This document shows, one piece after another, positions 34,165 through 42,357 of a stretch of DNA of 64,000 bases; position 1 is the first letter of the stretch, and every line of letters starts with the position of its first letter. The position numbers and the translations under genes are program-made. The stretch lies in the NCBI GenBank assembly GCA_910586315.1, contig CAJUIP010000011.1, forward strand, positions 19,185 through 83,184, written 5' to 3'. The notes beneath the pieces are model-generated. The model saw only the letters and a program-made list of their open reading frames with translations, was not told the origin of the DNA and did no database searches. The DNA is from an uncultured Lachnospiraceae bacterium (lineage in GTDB: Bacteria > Bacillota > Clostridia > Lachnospirales > Lachnospiraceae).

Positions 34165-34204
34165 AGTTAAACAGGTTAACTATTTAAGAATTTAGGTGAT
34201 AAAA

Positions 34205-35821
34205 ATGGTCGAAAAACGGGAAATTTCCAGTACGAAAATCTATCAGGATTTTACTCCGGATGCATCTGATTTTTGGTTTGGTTTCAAACAGCAAAAATTC
34301 CTTCATAACATTGATACCTTTTATTATTCTGTGAAATTTCAAAATGACTTTACCCAGAATACTTCAGATGCCAACGTACTCCGATTTCGGAAACATATAG
34401 AGATTCTGAAAGAAAAAATGGAATATAACGATTCGATTCCTTTCTATGTAGGACCGATAGGAAAGAATTTAATCCTGCTCAACTACGGATATGGGAAATA
34501 TTATAATACCTGCCTGGAATGTCCTGACTACTTCCATATCTTCCTTGCATCCAAGGTGCCCCCCGGCGCCTCTGGATCAGAATCCGTCACCTGCGAGATG
34601 ATTGTGCAGCTCCGCTCCTACATGCTCTGGATGTATGGCATCCATGATGCCTTTCGGCATTCGCTTGAATATGTCCAGGGAATTGTTGACATGTTCGGCT
34701 TCCGTATCGCTTTCATCCAGGAAAACCGGATTGATTACTGCTGGCATTCGAATTACCTTCAGAATCCGGAAAAGTTTTTCAGCATTGAAAATTTTTACAA
34801 GATGCGGGTTGACCGTTACCGGGGCGCCAATTATCACACAGCTAAGGTTGGAAGCGAAGGTTATGAGATTGATTATCTGTCCCTTGGCCAGCGCGGCGGC
34901 AAATGTTTTATCCGCATTTATTTAAAGAGTAAAGAGGTAGTGGAACAGGGCTATAAGGCATTCTTTTTTAAGCTCTGGCTTTTCCATGGCCTTATTAACC
35001 GGTATGACCTGTACTGCTATGAAAAAGCATATATACGCTGTAGCTGGCAGTATATGACCATTGCCCGGTTAGAATACTATCTGGAATACGGCTCCCAGGA
35101 AATTTATAAGGACCAGTGCAGGTATTTCATAAAACAGTATGAGATGTCTCATAAGGTCACAGCTTCCATGGTTGCCCTTGCGGATCAGCTGACTCCTAAA
35201 GTACATCTTATTACGAATGTGGAGTACCAGACGATGCGGAAAGGGACGAAATCCTATTGCCTTCTTCCCGTATCGGATAATTCCGCTTATGGATTTGCAA
35301 AACGGGTGTATGATTACCTGGATAACCGCCCTTTGATTATCGGATATCTGACCCATGACATTCTCCGTCTTGTGGAACCGAACGGTGACAGCAACAAGAG
35401 CCGGCGTGATTACTGCGGCTTCTGGAAGGCCCTCCGTTCAACAAAGCTTGTGGACATGAAACTGCTCCCGGAGGATCTGAAGCTGGTACGGGTCTATAAT
35501 CGAAAACTGAATAAGAATTTAATGAAACGCAGCCTTTTGAATAAAGCTGTTGTCTATGGTATCTATACAAAAGGTATCAATTCGGATGACGTGATGAAAG
35601 ACTGCATGGATGCGCTATTAAAAATGAATGACAATGATATCCGGAACGCACTTATGTATAAGCATAAAAAAGTCCGGGAATTCAACGGCGATGAACTCAC
35701 GGACCTTGTAGAAGATGCTTCTACATATGATTTCGTACTTTTAGATAAGAATTCTGGTGTTGTCTATGATGATAGCATATCTCCAAATATTTTTCAAGAT
35801 TGGAGTGATGAGTATGAATGA
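34205..35821 (+). CDS. Rolling-circle replication initiator (phage Rep, gpII/Rep_trans-like)
   Basis: 538 residues from ATG 34205 (AGGTGA upstream; GTG 34196 is the other choice). A soluble protein with IAFIQENRIDYCWHSN, MRVDRYRGANYHTAKVG and IARLEYYLEYG, in the order seen in Rep_trans/phage replication proteins of Firmicutes mobile elements and inoviruses. It should nick the phage origin to start rolling-circle synthesis. I could not fix the catalytic Tyr. It overlaps the integrase start by 8 bases. Confidence 0.78.
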   Translation: MVEKREISSTKIYQDFTPDASDFWFGFKQQKFLHNIDTFYYSVKFQNDFTQNTSDANVLRFRKHIEILKEKMEYNDSIPFYVGPIGKNLILLNYGYGKYYNTCLECPDYFHIFLASKVPPGASGSESVTCEMIVQLRSYMLWMYGIHDAFRHSLEYVQGIVDMFGFRIAFIQENRIDYCWHSNYLQNPEKFFSIENFYKMRVDRYRGANYHTAKVGSEGYEIDYLSLGQRGGKCFIRIYLKSKEVVEQGYKAFFFKLWLFHGLINRYDLYCYEKAYIRCSWQYMTIARLEYYLEYGSQEIYKDQCRYFIKQYEMSHKVTASMVALADQLTPKVHLITNVEYQTMRKGTKSYCLLPVSDNSAYGFAKRVYDYLDNRPLIIGYLTHDILRLVEPNGDSNKSRRDYCGFWKALRSTKLVDMKLLPEDLKLVRVYNRKLNKNLMKRSLLNKAVVYGIYTKGINSDDVMKDCMDALLKMNDNDIRNALMYKHKKVREFNGDELTDLVEDASTYDFVLLDKNSGVVYDDSISPNIFQDWSDEYE

Positions 35822-36776
35822 ACTGACTTTACAAAAAGGATTTGAATTGTTTTTAGCATCCGGGCGCATGTACTGGTCTCCCAGTACCTCGGTTTATTAC
35901 AAGCGGAATGTCTTCTATTTTGTGCAGTATGCCGAAAATATTTTAAACGACCGCGCGGATCACATCCCTGTCGATGAGCTTCCCAGAGATATTCTTATGC
36001 AGTATGTCGTATGGCTGCGCTCGAAATCCCGGTATGACAGCCATCCCCTTTATGATTCCATGCAGGTTTCCGGCCATATAAAGTCGAATACCGTTAATTC
36101 TTATATGCGGGCCGTGAAAGCGTTCTTTAATTTCCTGTATGACAGGAACTATACAACAATCCGCTTCACAAAAGGGCTGCGGCTCCCCCGCGGGGACAGC
36201 GACCAGATCATCCCTCTTTTAAATTCGGAGGTTGCCCTCATTGACAGGCTTTTCGACCGTTCGACTCCGCTCGGCCTGCGGAACCTCTGCATGGTCCATC
36301 TGATGCTGGATGCCGGCCTGCGGGCCTGTGAAGTGATAAACCTGTCCCCGAAGGACCTCCTTTTTACCTCCGGAGCTATCGCCATTCACAAAAGTAAGGG
36401 AAATAAATCCAGGATTGTGATTATGTGCCCGCCTTTAGCTTCCATGCTTCAGGAATATATCAAGATGTGCCATCCGTCCGGCAGTCTCTTTTCCAGCCAG
36501 AACGGCGGCGCCGGAATCAGCTATTCCGTCCTCCGCTCTCTGTTTCTCCGCATTGGAAAGCAGACAGGGATTATACGGATCCATCCTCATCTCCTCCGGC
36601 ACACGTTTGCAACCTCCTATATCATGGGAGGCGGGAACCTGGAATCTTTACGAATTTTATTGGGACACTATGATTATACGGTTACAAGGAATTACCTGCA
36701 TCTGGCTTCCCAGAACCAGCTTCTCAGAATGGATATTTACCGGCTGGATCCCATTTTTTTCCAAAAGTTTTATTAA
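35814..36776 (+). CDS. Tyrosine recombinase/integrase of the prophage
   Basis: 320 residues from ATG 35814, with GGAGTG six bases upstream. The N-terminal core-binding domain is followed by a catalytic domain holding the Arg (LDAGLRACEVINL), the HLLRHTFATS box, LGHYDYT and the Tyr of TRNYLHL. It is a XerC/D-like integrase lying next to the tRNA-Lys attachment repeat, as expected for tRNA-targeting elements. Many inoviruses borrow host Xer enzymes instead, so a dedicated integrase is notable. Confidence 0.93.
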   Translation: MNELTLQKGFELFLASGRMYWSPSTSVYYKRNVFYFVQYAENILNDRADHIPVDELPRDILMQYVVWLRSKSRYDSHPLYDSMQVSGHIKSNTVNSYMRAVKAFFNFLYDRNYTTIRFTKGLRLPRGDSDQIIPLLNSEVALIDRLFDRSTPLGLRNLCMVHLMLDAGLRACEVINLSPKDLLFTSGAIAIHKSKGNKSRIVIMCPPLASMLQEYIKMCHPSGSLFSSQNGGAGISYSVLRSLFLRIGKQTGIIRIHPHLLRHTFATSYIMGGGNLESLRILLGHYDYTVTRNYLHLASQNQLLRMDIYRLDPIFFQKFY

Positions 36777-37018
36777 TGAAAAGAAGTGCGGCATCAGGCT
36801 GGCGTAAACGCCGCAATCGCCAAAAGCCCAAAGGGGGTACTTAGGGGTCCCCCCTAAGCCTACCGGAGGGACAAACGGCAAGCGGAGCGCGCAGGTGAGA
36901 CTTAAGGCTCACCGGAGAAAATTGCAGACGCAAAGCGGCTGTAATTTCCCCCATCCCCTCCCTTTCCTTCTTCCTCAAAACCAAAAAAACCGATACCGAA
37001 GAGGCCGTGTGCCAGTGA
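36777..37018. other. Non-coding end of the prophage with hairpins
   Basis: No supported gene. CTTAGGGG (36840-36847) and CCCCTAAG (36851-36858) form an 8-bp stem with a three-base loop, and GGCGTAAACGCC is a palindrome at 36801-36812. GAGGCCG/CGGCCTC (37001-37026) forms a further stem that runs into the attachment repeat; it could terminate the tRNA-Lys transcript or serve the phage DNA. Confidence 0.5.
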
Positions 37019-37178
37019 GCGGCCTCTATCCTTCAAGACCTTCCCTGGACAAATAGATTTTGGCATACCGCCGTCCGGACACAAAAAAAGCACCAACCCC
37101 GCAGAAGCTTTGCCTGCAAAATCAGTACTTTCCCGTGCGCCTTCGGGGGCTCGAACCCCGGACAAATAGATTAAGAGT
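37019..37178. repeat. Right attachment repeat of the inovirus prophage (attR side)
   Basis: 160-bp partner of 26814-26973. Its right part overlaps the tRNA-Lys gene, which remains intact on this side. Differences from the left copy are few (ATC/ATT, ACCGCC/GCGGCT, CCC/CTC). The 13-mer GGACAAATAGATT occurs at 37046-37058 and again at 37160-37172 inside the tRNA. Confidence 0.88.
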
Positions 37179-37208
37179 CTACTGCTCTACCAACTGAGCT
37201 AAAGGCGC
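37136..37208 (-). tRNA. tRNA-Lys (anticodon CUU)
   Basis: Folds as a full cloverleaf. Acceptor GCGCCTT pairs with AAGGCGC, the D arm is TAGCTCAGTTGGTAGAGC, the anticodon loop CTCTTAA reads CUU, and the T arm is CGGGGTTCGAGCCCCCG. The discriminator is A73 and CCA is not encoded. The 3' half is duplicated at the left prophage boundary. Confidence 0.97.
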
Positions 37209-37248
37209 CGACTTTTTAGTTTTTGTGCCATTCCTTAGCACGTCCATA

Positions 37249-37277
37249 ATTATATGACATGTATCCCAAAAAGTCAA
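37249..37277 (-). promoter_or_regulatory. Promoter of tRNA-Lys
   Basis: On the minus strand TTGACT (37272-37277), a 17-base spacer and TATAAT (37249-37254) lie 40 bases before the tRNA. Near-consensus sigma-A boxes, as usual for tRNA genes. Confidence 0.85.
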
Positions 37278-37307
37278 CACCTTTTTTTATTTTTTCAAAA
37301 AATTATG

Positions 37308-37618
37308 GTAACAGTTCAGCCTTGCGAAGATTTTGGATAAAAAACACGCTGAAAACTTGTTTTCATAAGTGTTTTTTATCCAGAATCTTCATAAGGCGGA
37401 CGCCGCGGGCTTCTTGTCCGCTGAAAGCGGGCAAGAAGATGCAAGGCTGAACTGTTACAAATTATGCAACCGTTCAGCTTTGCGAAGATTTTGGGTAAAA
37501 GACACGCCGAAAACTTGTTTTTATAAGTGTTTTTTACCCGGAATCTTCATATGGCAGACGCCACATTCCTTTTGTCTGCGATACGCGGGCAAGAAGTACA
37601 CAAGGCTATGCTGCTACA
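37308..37618. repeat. Two tandem palindromic repeat units of about 150 bp
   Basis: Unit 1 (37308-37458) has outer arms GTAACAGTTCAGCCTTGC and GCAAGGCTGAACTGTTAC and an inner arm pair (GAAGATTTTGGATAAAAAAC with its partner ending GAATCTTC), plus a CTTCTTGTCCGC hairpin. Unit 2 (37467-37618) repeats the pattern with many changes. A partial relative lies at 50266-50340. It fills the gap between tRNA-Lys and trxA and may serve as terminators. A dispersed palindromic repeat family is likely. Confidence 0.75.
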
Positions 37619-37650
37619 AATTCTCTATTGCAATTGGTTTCTTTTGCGGT

Positions 37651-37968
37651 TTAGAGTACAGCATCCAACGCCTTCTTTAACTCATTTTTATTCTGAAGAC
37701 CAACAAACTTAGAAACAATCTCTCCATTTTTGAAGATAATTAGAGTAGGAATGTTCATAATACCGTATCTGCCCGCGATATCCATGCTTTCATCCACATC
37801 CAGCTTTCCTACCACGGCTTTTCCCTCATACTCCTCGGCCAGCTTTTCAATAGCCGGAGCCATCATCTTACAGGGGCCGCACCAGGTAGCAAAAAAATCT
37901 ACCAAAACCGGCATGGAAGCGTTCAGTACTTCTGCATCAAAATTCGCGCTTGTAAATATTTTCTCCAT
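37651..37968 (-). CDS. trxA: Thioredoxin
   Basis: 105 residues covering one thioredoxin domain. The redox motif is ATWCGPCK with Cys30 and Cys33, the cis-Pro region is IMNIPTLIIFKNG, and the end KKALDAVL is typical. It reduces disulfides in cytoplasmic proteins. AGGAGAT precedes the ATG. A possible 45-residue gene lies 12 bases upstream in the same direction. Confidence 0.95.
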   Translation of the reverse strand: MEKIFTSANFDAEVLNASMPVLVDFFATWCGPCKMMAPAIEKLAEEYEGKAVVGKLDVDESMDIAGRYGIMNIPTLIIFKNGEIVSKFVGLQNKNELKKALDAVL

Positions 37969-37980
37969 ATTTTGTATCTC

Positions 37981-38118
37981 CTATTTTTTCTTTTTCCCGC
38001 CAATGGCGGCATTTGCTTCGTCAAAACGTTTTTTGAATTTCAAAATGGTTTGATTTAACTCCGTTTTATCACAGGTCGCCTGTGACAAGCTTCTTAAAAT
38101 CCTGGTTTTCATGTCCAT
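37981..38118 (-). CDS. Possible 45-residue small protein upstream of trxA
   Basis: An ATG at 38118 opens a frame with RILRSLSQATCDKTELN and ends with a basic tail GGKKKK. It is mostly helical and soluble. AAGGTG lies a few bases upstream. The stop is 12 bases before trxA. Coding is plausible from spacing, but no family is known. Confidence 0.4.
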   Translation of the reverse strand: MDMKTRILRSLSQATCDKTELNQTILKFKKRFDEANAAIGGKKKK

Positions 38119-38172
38119 AAGGCACCTTATTACACACTATGATTGTTTTACTATATGCAGTATAGACCCTTT

Positions 38173-38814
38173 TTATGCCCTCCGGGACGCTGCCAGTTTG
38201 CAGATCGGCTTCCCCTCAGAACAAAATTTCATTTCATATTCTGTCATAACATTCCCCGCTGCCATAGGACTGCGGTGCAAATCAAAAGTATGTTCCTTCA
38301 CCTTCCAGCCAGCTTCCGAAATGGATTCCAGCGAATAGCGGAATAAATCCTGATTATCCGTTTTAAATTCAATGATTCCATCCGTTTTGAGGATTTTATC
38401 ATAAACAGCCAGAAAACGGCCTGAGGTCAGACGCCGCTTCGCATGACGGTCCTTAGGCCATGGATCAGAAAAATTCAGGTAAATTCGGTCCACCTCAGAA
38501 GGCGCGAACACCTCTTCCAGTTCCAGTGCGTCCAGCCGCATAAAATAAATATTGGACAATTCCATTTCCGCCCGCTTCTGAAGCCCTCGCAGCAATACAC
38601 TGGAATACCGTTCAATCCCCACATAATTAACATCCGGGTTTTTTTCTGCCAGCTCCATAATAAATTTTCCTTTTCCCATTCCCACTTCAATGCGAATGGG
38701 ATTACCATTTCCAAAAAGCGTATGCCATTTTCCCTTTAAGTTCTTTGGATTCCGGACCACATACGGGCTTTCTGCGATTTGCTCTTCTGCGCCTTTAATA
38801 TGGCGTAATCTCAT
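38173..38814 (-). CDS. trmB: tRNA (guanine-N7-)-methyltransferase
   Basis: 213 residues with the SAM motif EVGMGKGKFIMELA, the family box YLNFSDPWPKDRHAKRRLT and FKTDN. It methylates G46 of tRNA with S-adenosylmethionine. Length is normal for the family. A conserved housekeeping gene. Confidence 0.95.
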   Translation of the reverse strand: MRLRHIKGAEEQIAESPYVVRNPKNLKGKWHTLFGNGNPIRIEVGMGKGKFIMELAEKNPDVNYVGIERYSSVLLRGLQKRAEMELSNIYFMRLDALELEEVFAPSEVDRIYLNFSDPWPKDRHAKRRLTSGRFLAVYDKILKTDGIIEFKTDNQDLFRYSLESISEAGWKVKEHTFDLHRSPMAAGNVMTEYEMKFCSEGKPICKLAASRRA

Positions 38815-39028
38815 ATTGGTTCCCCCTTATCTTTTACATTCTATCATTTTCATTCTGTATTTGCAAGATTCCATTTTTCATCTGTTATTTTTTCAAAAAA
38901 GCGGAATAATTTCATAAAAGTTCACAAAATGTTGATGCAAAATTTTATTTCTTCCATTATAATGAAGATAGTGAGTGAATATTTTACTGTATATTAGGCG
39001 GAATAAGGATAAAAATGGAGGAAAATGT

Positions 39029-39829
39029 ATGGCAAAGATGGATAATCCCGAAAGCTGGAAAAAAATACAAAGAAGCATCCAGGAAACAGAACGGCTGATA
39101 GGGCAGAAAAAATATAATCTCTCCATAGTCAAAGCCTGTCAGACCATGGAATACATGGTAAAGCTGCAGTGCGATAAGGCCGGAATTGTACAAGGCCCCA
39201 CAGAAACCATGATTCGGAAACTTTACGATGGAGGATGGGTTTCCAAGTCCACTGCGGAACATTATCTCCTAATCCTTTCCATAGGAAATAAGGCATCAAA
39301 GGACGGAGATGCCAGCGCTTCCAACGCCAATCAGGCTTATCATATTCTGTCTCAGGAAATCCATTCCTTTGCTGAGGCGGATAAGCCCCAGAAACCGCGC
39401 AAACCAACTGGAAACCAGCCCAGCCGAAGTCGAAAAAAGAGAGAAAAGAATAGTTTGAACAGCGCCGACCTGTTAAAGCTTTTAATCCCTGCGGCGCTTA
39501 TCCTTATCCTGATCTGCGTGATTATTATTTTTACGCCGAAAAAGACTCCAACTAACGAAACCACGGAAGCCCCGCAGACCACAGAAGAAACCACGGAAGC
39601 CCCGCAGACCACAGAAGCGCCTACGGAGACATCAACGGAAGCCGTGGTTTATAAAACCACAACCACTTTAAACGTCCGCAAGGGGCCATCTACGGATTCC
39701 GACCGGATCGGTAAGCTGGATCCCGGCGTAACTGTCAATTACACAGGAGATTATGATGATTCCTGGGCAATCATCCAATATAATGGCCAGGAAGCCTACG
39801 TTTCAAAAGAATATCTGACAACCGAGTAA
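39029..39829 (+). CDS. Membrane protein with helical N-terminal and SH3b C-terminal domain
   Basis: 266 residues from ATG 39029, with ATGGAGG upstream (an ATG at 38975 has none). Residues 1-110 are a helical cytoplasmic domain similar to DUF4145/HEPN-like folds (CQTMEYMVKLQCDKAG). A basic linker leads to one membrane segment (PAALILILICVIIIF), a Thr/Glu/Pro repeat (TTEAPQ units) and an extracellular SH3b domain (TLNVRKGPSTDSDRIGKL). SH3b domains bind peptidoglycan. It may link wall state to a cytoplasmic partner. A terminator follows. Confidence 0.72.
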   Translation: MAKMDNPESWKKIQRSIQETERLIGQKKYNLSIVKACQTMEYMVKLQCDKAGIVQGPTETMIRKLYDGGWVSKSTAEHYLLILSIGNKASKDGDASASNANQAYHILSQEIHSFAEADKPQKPRKPTGNQPSRSRKKREKNSLNSADLLKLLIPAALILILICVIIIFTPKKTPTNETTEAPQTTEETTEAPQTTEAPTETSTEAVVYKTTTTLNVRKGPSTDSDRIGKLDPGVTVNYTGDYDDSWAIIQYNGQEAYVSKEYLTTE

Positions 39830-39838
39830 AAAATGCAA

Positions 39839-39885
39839 AAGATCCCGACCGGAATCTTAAATTACATGTTTCCGGTCAGGATCTT
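39839..39885. terminator. Bidirectional terminator between SH3b gene and LysR gene
   Basis: AAGATCCCGACCGGAA (39839-39854) pairs with TTCCGGTCAGGATCTT (39870-39885) with one mismatch. It is convergent, right after the plus-strand stop; the right arm overlaps the end of the minus-strand LysR gene. Confidence 0.8.
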
Positions 39886-40771
39886 CTTCTCTGAAATATT
39901 CGCACATATAATTAAGGAAGTCTTCCACCAGAGGTTTTTCTTTTGCCTGTTCAAACTCTGTCACCAGCACATCTCTTTGGCAGACCGGATATCGAATGGG
40001 AATCAGCGCTACTCTGGGCCCTGGCGCCCCGCCCCAGGATTTTTCCGGCCAAAAACCGATTCCCAAGCCTGCAGCAATCAGGTTTCTTATGGATTCCGGG
40101 CTGTTGCTCTCAAAGATCATCTGCGGCCTCACCCCAGCCTGGCGAAAAAAGTCATCGCAAATGCTGCGAAGCTGCCACCCATGTCCAAGCCTGATATATC
40201 CCTCTTCCCGAAGCTCTCTCAAATCCACAAATTTTTTTTCCGCCAAAGGAGAATTCACCGGAACTGCAAGAAAAATCTGTTCATTTAATATCTCCTGCCG
40301 GATAGCTCCCTCCGGCAGCATTGGCTTTTCCTCCGGATCCGTCTTCTGAACAGCGGCTCGGGAATCAATATGGATATCACATGAATCTGTAATTTCCAAC
40401 TGGGATACCTGAAATTTCACATCCGGATGCCGCCCCCGGTAAGCGATAATACAGTTTGTAATAAAGGGGGATGCGGCGAAAAAATTCAGGTAAATCGTCT
40501 GTTTGGACGAATAAACCGATTCCCAAAGCTCATCCTTTAAATTATCAATAGATTCCATTATGGGGAACAGACGCTTTTCCAGAAGTTTTCCCTGTTCATT
40601 GAGATAAATATGGTGGTTCTTACGGTCAAACAGCTTCACGCCCAGTTCATTTTCCAGCCGTTTGATGGACTGGGAAAGAGCCGGCTGTGCTATGTGAAGC
40701 TCCTCTGCCGCCCTGGTCAGATTTCCATAACGTGCGGCCTCCAGAAAATAACGAAACTGCAATAACTCCAT
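39857..40771 (-). CDS. LysR-family transcriptional regulator
   Basis: 304 residues. The N-terminal helix-turn-helix is RAAEELHIAQPALSQSIKRLE with LFDRKNHHI following, and the remainder is the usual two-lobed effector domain. It is divergent from the V-type ATPase operon with a 193-bp gap, so it may regulate that operon or itself. The ligand is unknown. Confidence 0.92.
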   Translation of the reverse strand: MELLQFRYFLEAARYGNLTRAAEELHIAQPALSQSIKRLENELGVKLFDRKNHHIYLNEQGKLLEKRLFPIMESIDNLKDELWESVYSSKQTIYLNFFAASPFITNCIIAYRGRHPDVKFQVSQLEITDSCDIHIDSRAAVQKTDPEEKPMLPEGAIRQEILNEQIFLAVPVNSPLAEKKFVDLRELREEGYIRLGHGWQLRSICDDFFRQAGVRPQMIFESNSPESIRNLIAAGLGIGFWPEKSWGGAPGPRVALIPIRYPVCQRDVLVTEFEQAKEKPLVEDFLNYMCEYFREEDPDRKHVI

Positions 40772-40901
40772 ATCGTATACCTGTATCCTGTTTTTTCCTG
40801 TAACTGTGTTTCCGTCAGACTCTTGTTAATAGCTGTGATGGTGCAAAACAGTTATCCGTTCTTTATAACTTCAACCTTATAGTAGCATAAATATTATATA
40901 T

Positions 40902-40929
40902 TTGAATTGAATAAAAAACAAGCTATATT
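40902..40929 (+). promoter_or_regulatory. Predicted promoter of the V-type ATPase operon
   Basis: TTGAAT (40902-40907), a 16-base spacer and TATATT (40924-40929) lie 35 bases before the first ATPase gene; GAAAGAAGGGAG follows as ribosome site. The surrounding AT-rich stretch is a likely place for the divergent LysR regulator to bind. Confidence 0.55.
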
Positions 40930-40964
40930 ATATCAGATGGGATGAAAGAAGGGAGTAATGACAC

Positions 40965-41276
40965 ATGAACACGATCATCGAAAAACTCTCCCAAATTGAG
41001 GAGAAATCCAATAAAATCATCGCTGATGGCACTGCCAAAAAAAAAGCCATTGCCGCAGAATATGAGAAGCGCTCCAAAAACTTTAGCGAAAATTTAGCGG
41101 CACAAACCGAACAAAAGCTGAGTGCCCTTCGCTCTCATATGGAGCAGGATATGAATGCCAGGCTGTCCGCCCAGGAGCAGGATGCTTCCGATGCTGTTTC
41201 CCGTCTGGAACGTCATTATAAAACCCGCCATGAAGACTATGTGGAGCGGCTGTTCCAGGCCATGATTGAGGTGTAG
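40965..41276 (+). CDS. ntpF: V-type ATPase G/H-like stalk subunit
   Basis: 103 residues, nearly all coiled coil and rich in Lys/Glu/Ala (KIIADGTAKKKAIAAEYEKR). Short coiled-coil proteins at the head of A/V-ATPase operons form the peripheral stalk with subunit E. It is 3 bases ahead of subunit C. Assignment rests on context, size and coiled coil. Confidence 0.75.
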   Translation: MNTIIEKLSQIEEKSNKIIADGTAKKKAIAAEYEKRSKNFSENLAAQTEQKLSALRSHMEQDMNARLSAQEQDASDAVSRLERHYKTRHEDYVERLFQAMIEV

Positions 41277-41279
41277 CTT

Positions 41280-42341
41280 ATGGGAAACCTGATGACATAC
41301 AGCGCCATTGCCGCTAAAATAAGTGCCATGCGGAGCCGCCTTCTCACCAAAGAGGACTTTTCCCGGCTGGCTTTTTTAGACAGCCTGCCTGAGGCAGCGG
41401 AAGCTTTAAAAAACCATCCGTCTTATGGACAGGTGTTTCTGAATACCGATGCTGTAAATATGCGCCGGGCAGAAATTGAACAGCTTCTCCGGCTTTCCTT
41501 ATACCAGGACTATTCCTCTCTGTATCGCTTTGCATCCATGAAGCAGCGAAAATTCCTGGACCTTTATTTCATGCATTTTGAAATTGATATTCTGAAAAAA
41601 TGTCTGCGGGATGCCGCCTCTAACAGGAAATCCGAACTGGATTTAAGTATTTTTGAGGACTTTTTCCATTGCCATTCTAAACTGGATCTTATAGGGCTTG
41701 CCGAATGTATCTCCATCAGAGAATTTGTAGACAGGCTGAGCGGCTCCTATTACTATGAGCCTCTGAAAAATTTATATGACCAGGGAGTTTCCTCCCTGTT
41801 TGATTATGAATCGGCCCTGGATATCTTATACTTTATCCTTCTCTGGGAAAACCTTGAAAAGACTCTTACGTCCAGAGATCTAAATGCTGTGAAAGAATGC
41901 ATCGGAGAGGAAATCGATCTTTTAAATCTGGAATGGCTGTCCCGTGCGAAGCAGCATTACCATTTATCCGGGAACGCCATCCTGAACTTTCTGATTCCTG
42001 TTTACTACCGGCTGAGGAAAAGCCAGATACAGGAAATGGCTGCCGCAGATTCTCTGGAGCAATTTCTCCGGATTCTGAAGACTACCCGCTACGGGAACAA
42101 GATTTCCGGGGAGCAGACGGCTCTTTCCAGTCAGGGAAACCAGACGTTTAAGCTTTTATTTCGCTCCCTGTTGGATACCGTTTACCAGGCTTCTGGGAGA
42201 AAAAATCCATATTCGGCAGCGATTATAAACAGTTATTTTTATTTTAAAGAAGAGGAAATACGGAAGCTCATCACGGTTATCGAGGGCATCCGATATAAGC
42301 TGGGTGGGAAAGAAATTCTTTCCTGTCTGGCAGAAAGTTAG
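41280..42341 (+). CDS. ntpC: V-type ATPase subunit C (central rotor-membrane link)
   Basis: 353 residues, all helical, with features of the C/AC39 family (YDQGVSSLFDYESALDILYF and YFYFKEEEIRKLITVIEGI). It links the central stalk to the K ring. The C-terminal end IRYKLGGKEI is typical of the family. Confidence 0.88.
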   Translation: MGNLMTYSAIAAKISAMRSRLLTKEDFSRLAFLDSLPEAAEALKNHPSYGQVFLNTDAVNMRRAEIEQLLRLSLYQDYSSLYRFASMKQRKFLDLYFMHFEIDILKKCLRDAASNRKSELDLSIFEDFFHCHSKLDLIGLAECISIREFVDRLSGSYYYEPLKNLYDQGVSSLFDYESALDILYFILLWENLEKTLTSRDLNAVKECIGEEIDLLNLEWLSRAKQHYHLSGNAILNFLIPVYYRLRKSQIQEMAAADSLEQFLRILKTTRYGNKISGEQTALSSQGNQTFKLLFRSLLDTVYQASGRKNPYSAAIINSYFYFKEEEIRKLITVIEGIRYKLGGKEILSCLAES

Positions 42342-42357
42342 AAAGGGGGTATGGCCC

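Noticed and set aside
34030..34195. A small gene between Zot and rep
   Set aside because: No frame with a ribosome site; the stretch holds repeats and a hairpin that fit an origin better.
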